A stretch of 64,000 nucleotides of DNA. Origin: Calycina herbarum (Eukaryota > Ascomycota > Leotiomycetes > Helotiales > Pezizellaceae). The DNA lies in assembly GCA_001414485.1 (NCBI GenBank), contig LLEY01000058.1, positions 124,001-188,000 on the forward strand, read 5' to 3'. How positions within the stretch are numbered: the first letter of the stretch is position 1; every line of letters starts with the position of its first letter. The translations under genes were made by a program, and so were the position numbers. Below the pieces are notes generated by a model. It was not told where the DNA came from. It searched no databases and was given only the letters and a program-made list of their open reading frames with translations. Below, piece after piece: positions 60,924 through 64,000 of the stretch.

Positions 60924-62652
60924 TTATACAAGAGTAATTGTTCCACCAGTCTTGTTCTTAATGTCTGCTACGATCTCGCTTGCAGAGAGAGCCGAAGAGC
61001 TGTCTTCTTTTGCCTGTGAGCCCCAGACTATTCCCACCCACTGTTTCTTTAGGTTGAAGATTAGGGAGCCAGAATCTCCACCTTGAGCGAATTTTGATGA
61101 CCATGGCAGTATTTGTACCTCCTCAGTTTCCATCTCCACATCTCCATCTCGCCAAGGTGTTACAACACTAAAGCCGTTGATTTCTCCCACCGTGACGTTC
61201 GTCGTACGCCCCTGTTTTGCAACCCACTCCCCAAGCTTCCACGTTCCGATTTCTGTGATTGTTTCGTTGTGCCCGACGTTGTACATAAGAGTTGTCTTCC
61301 TGTATGTAAATGAATTAGAATCTGTTGGGAATTGATTTCTGGACGGTGGCGTGTTCGATGGGTTGGTGCTCTGGTCCGGCCACTGGACAAGCGCCCAGTC
61401 TAATCGATGGCCATTTTCGTTAAGTTTATTTCCGGAAGCGTGTAAAACCTTTGCCCCTCTGAAGGCCTTAATGTACTCGAGTTGATTTTGGTATTTCCCA
61501 TCCTCGTCAACACCCTCTGCAATCCGTGCTTGCAAGAATTCTTCTGTCATCTCGCGGTCATAGGGTGCTGGGAAATCTAATATAATTTCGGTTTTCGGTT
61601 TTCTGCCTTCTAGGGCAATTCCAAACTTGTTATTTTCAAGAATGTTTATTAGGTCTCCACCTGACACTACATGGTAGCAAGTGAGGAAGCAAAGCGTTTT
61701 TATATTACTTTGGCCTGAAAGTGAACCCACACCCCAATACTTCCAGTATCTCGACTGTTTCTGGGGCCAACCGAGGAACCAATTCTTGGTGGGATGTCGA
61801 GCAGTTCCCAAGCCTTGGATGGTGCTGGTTTCATGTCTTCCGAGACGAATGGTGGTGTGAGAAGATATGTATTTCCAGGTACAATCTCGACCGCTATTTC
61901 TATCGATGTGTTGTTTTGGTTTTTAATAAGCTCTGCGATTTCTTTTTCCACGTGTTCCCAAAGGTACTTGAAATCAGGGACGACTGTGATGAAAACTGTC
62001 GCGGTTTTTTCCCCACCATCTCTCTTTCCACGCATCAGGAAGGATATCGAGGTCCATAATCCACGAGAAGTTTTCTTTACATGCTCTATAACAGCATTTT
62101 TGATTCCCATGACTGCGTGATACTCTGAAGAATCAGGTTGTATGATAGACGATACATCCTGATAACTCTTTTCCCCATGGCGTATCTCTACATCGATTTT
62201 CAGATTTGCGTTCCTCTTGGAAAGCATACCATCTACCTTTTCTTGTATTTGGGTTGCCGCCAAAGACCAATCTTTCGCAATGTCATCATCTGTGTGGATG
62301 ATCAGAGTCTCTCTAGGATTGTTATGTCCCTTATGAGGAAGTGCTGCAGCGGTTGATCCTTTGAATGGTATATTAAGCTTCTCCAGTATACCAGTGTATT
62401 GTGTTTTAAGGCTTTCTGTGACAAGCCGAGTCTCGTTTGAAGCTGGAGAGGTTGTGTATGGCCATGAAACGGGAACTCTTTTCTCCGAAGATCTTCGGTA
62501 GGGGTCCTTGGTGCTCATGAAGAATTCAGCGGTATAGACACCGGTTTCTATCCAGATGTTAGCAGAAGTATGAGTGCATGATGACAGAGAGATTTACCTT
62601 TATCATATTCACCAGAAGATGAATCCGAAGGGGTATACTTTCGTTTCGACAT
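60924..62652 (-). pseudogene. Trypsin-like serine protease with duplicated N-terminal module, one frameshift
   Basis: Exon 1 (62652-62598) splices over a 50-nt intron to exon 2 from 62547. About 559 residues are encoded if a single-base loss near 61712-61720 (after VWVHFQ) is allowed for. The N-terminal half contains two similar alpha/beta modules (about 85-135 and 190-240), each ending in the pattern xVEIxxG. The protease domain has His in TCYHVV (about 311), Asp in RLDWALV (about 402) and Ser in GGDSGS (about 511), a complete triad. There is no signal peptide, so an intracellular protease is expected. A weak 65-nt intron could also restore frame but would remove the conserved GSSVG-type block, so I prefer a frameshift or a sequencing error. 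Such proteases occur next to or fused to fungal NLRs. Confidence 0.65.
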
Positions 62653-64000
62653 GGTCCAAGTTGTTCAAGGTGAGCTGACAGCAAGGATATATTTTCGGTT
62701 TATAGGATCTTCTGTAGGAGGAACAGATACAGATGCCGGTTCCGGTATAGGGAACAGCGAAATGTTTTGTGGAGGGAAGGCATGCAGGGGCAGATTGGAT
62801 GTTAAACTTGTATCTCGACCACCAAATCTTCTATGGGAGCAAGAGATAGGTTGCTTTGCTTGATGGTGAAGGCAGTTTGTTGTATGGTGGTAGGGAAACC
62901 TTCTATGGTAGGAAGAGATGTAAAGGCTGGTTTGGTGGCGGGGATGTAGAGAATTGCGAAATCTTCTTTGAGAGGAGAAGGTGACGAGGCAAGTTCGACG
63001 GCCAGGATATGTTTTGGGGGTGTAGAATCTTCTAGAGGAGGAAGATAAAAAGGATAGTCAGCCGGCGAGGTTGTGTTCTAGGGAGGTGCAGTCTTCTGTG
63101 AGAGGAAGAGATACAGAGAATATTGAAGATGTATCGTAGTAACCGACTCTTCTAGGGAAGGTAGAGATGCAAATATCTCTTTGATGATGAGGTTGGTGGT
63201 TGTATGTTGAAAAAGAAACTTTCTTTGGGAGGAAGAGATGAAGAGGCTCTAAATACCTGCTGGCGCGAGCGAACTCGGGTGCTTGGGAGGTTGTGATGTC
63301 AAAATTACAAGTTGCAAGGCCGATGCTAGGATCTTAGTTCCCCGACGGCGGGACTTTTAGTGGGATCGAAGACTGTAAATGGGAGGACCAATTCTTCAAT
63401 ATTGTTGAAAGTATTCTCAGGCGAGGGACACAGTAACTGAAGTTGAGTCGGTTTCTTCGTTTTCTACCGTTGGGCGATGAATATTTGATGTGGTTGTAGT
63501 TGTTGGAATCTTATCGCGATGAACGAATGGCTGAGACGCGGGGAAATGTGGGGTCTTTCCACGCTGCCACGTGATGAGCTGCCTAATCCATATCCAGCCT
63601 AGCACCAAAATCCAAATTCTCAACGGCACAAAATCTCGGCGCTGGAGCTGGCCTTCTCTCTCTTCTTTCCTATAGTCTTTACATATAATCACGGCATTCT
63701 ATATACCCCTGTTTTGGCTCTCATTGCTATCTACGGATGCATTGACCATACAATAGCCTCTTCATATTACTGAATAGCCCAGAACGACCACCTTTCAAAA
63801 TCCTGTTGCTGCTGGAGTGAAAATTTCACTCTCATAGTGCGCCAGGTTCGCTTAGTGTGAACATACGGAATCAATTAGCGAGTATAATTTGCAGCGAGTG
63901 ATGAAAAATGATAATCCGAATTCAGTCTTTTCCTGCTACATCAAATAATTGACGACAACTCGTTATGTTAACGGCACAAACCCGCCATCTGGAATTTCAT
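62653..64000. other. Protease promoter, minisatellite and right-edge DNA
   Basis: The first 600 bp hold a degenerate tandem repeat. From 63260 to the end I saw no gene, transposon end or RNA. A minus-strand open frame at 63417-63692 lacks coding character. Confidence 0.45.
62708..63245. repeat. Degenerate minisatellite, ~56-72 bp unit, eight copies
   Basis: A core resembling TCTTCTATGGGAGGAAGAGATG recurs with mismatches at 62708, 62827, 62899, 62962, 63028, 63092, 63148 and 63219. The spacing is 56-72 bp except for a first gap of 119, about two units. Inter-core sequence is poorly conserved. It lies immediately upstream of the protease gene start. Confidence 0.6.

Noticed and set aside
61719..61783. 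A 65-nt intron that would restore the frame of the protease gene
   Set aside because: Its donor (GTTCCT) is poor and splicing would remove a GSSVG-type block expected before the catalytic His region. A single-base frameshift explains the data more simply, though transcripts could overturn this.
1..64000. CRISPR arrays, tRNA or rRNA genes, bacterial-type operons, riboswitches
   Set aside because: I looked for regular spacer-repeat arrays, tRNA B-box-like sequences and rRNA signatures and saw none. The window is eukaryotic and fungal throughout.

Overview
The window comes from a filamentous ascomycete. Genes have short GT-AG introns of about 45-125 nt with CTRAY-like branch points, and the proteins are fungal types (chromoviruses, STAND/ankyrin proteins, small secreted cysteine proteins, fungal multi-TM proteins). 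Repeats carry the signature of repeat-induced point mutation (RIP): CpA changed to TpA on both strands, with TAG/TAA where CAG, CAA or TGG is expected. Gene content and the AT-rich blocks suggest Leotiomycetes (Helotiales-like). That placement is an inference.

Layout. (1) 1-894: normal DNA with no gene I can support. (2) 895-22098: an AT-rich, RIP-mutated transposon block. An outer Ty3/gypsy element (1677-22093, target duplication ATAAT) has been split by two related chromoviruses (2836-10003, duplication TCTAT; 10251-17535, duplication ATAGG) and by an antisense solo LTR of its own family (19360-19601, duplication CTCTA). All boundaries were read directly from LTR pairs and target duplications. 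(3) 22416-32069: housekeeping genes, namely cytosolic seryl-tRNA synthetase (-), Rheb GTPase (-), 6-phosphofructo-2-kinase/fructose-2,6-bisphosphatase (+) and RNase H1 (+). (4) 32-49 kb: gene-poor and lineage-specific. It holds three small secreted proteins, a small hypothetical protein, an intradiol ring-cleavage dioxygenase, a TA-flanked MITE, a multi-TM membrane protein and a decayed SRPK-like kinase. (5) 49634-58112: a long-chain acyl-CoA synthetase ending in a peroxisomal-type tripeptide, and a 1,687-residue F-box/zinc-finger protein with a prion-like segment. (6) 58770-62652: two adjacent decaying genes on the minus strand, a trypsin-like protease with a duplicated N-terminal module, then a STAND/NLR-type winged-helix plus ankyrin remnant without its NACHT domain. 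(7) 62653-64000: a degenerate ~60-70 bp minisatellite, then unannotated DNA.

How the parts relate. The 22-32 kb and 49-58 kb genes are conserved cell-biology genes (translation, TORC1 signalling, glycolytic control, R-loop removal, fatty-acid activation). The 32-49 kb and 58-64 kb parts look like fast-evolving accessory DNA with effector-like secreted proteins, broken NLR/protease genes and mobile DNA. The items most worth a second look are the two chromovirus subfamilies with different 3' accessory reading frames (one antisense), the exon-duplicated and the tandem-hairpin secreted proteins, and the protease/NLR pair. Exon boundaries given here sum to whole codons for every gene called intact, but no transcript data were available.
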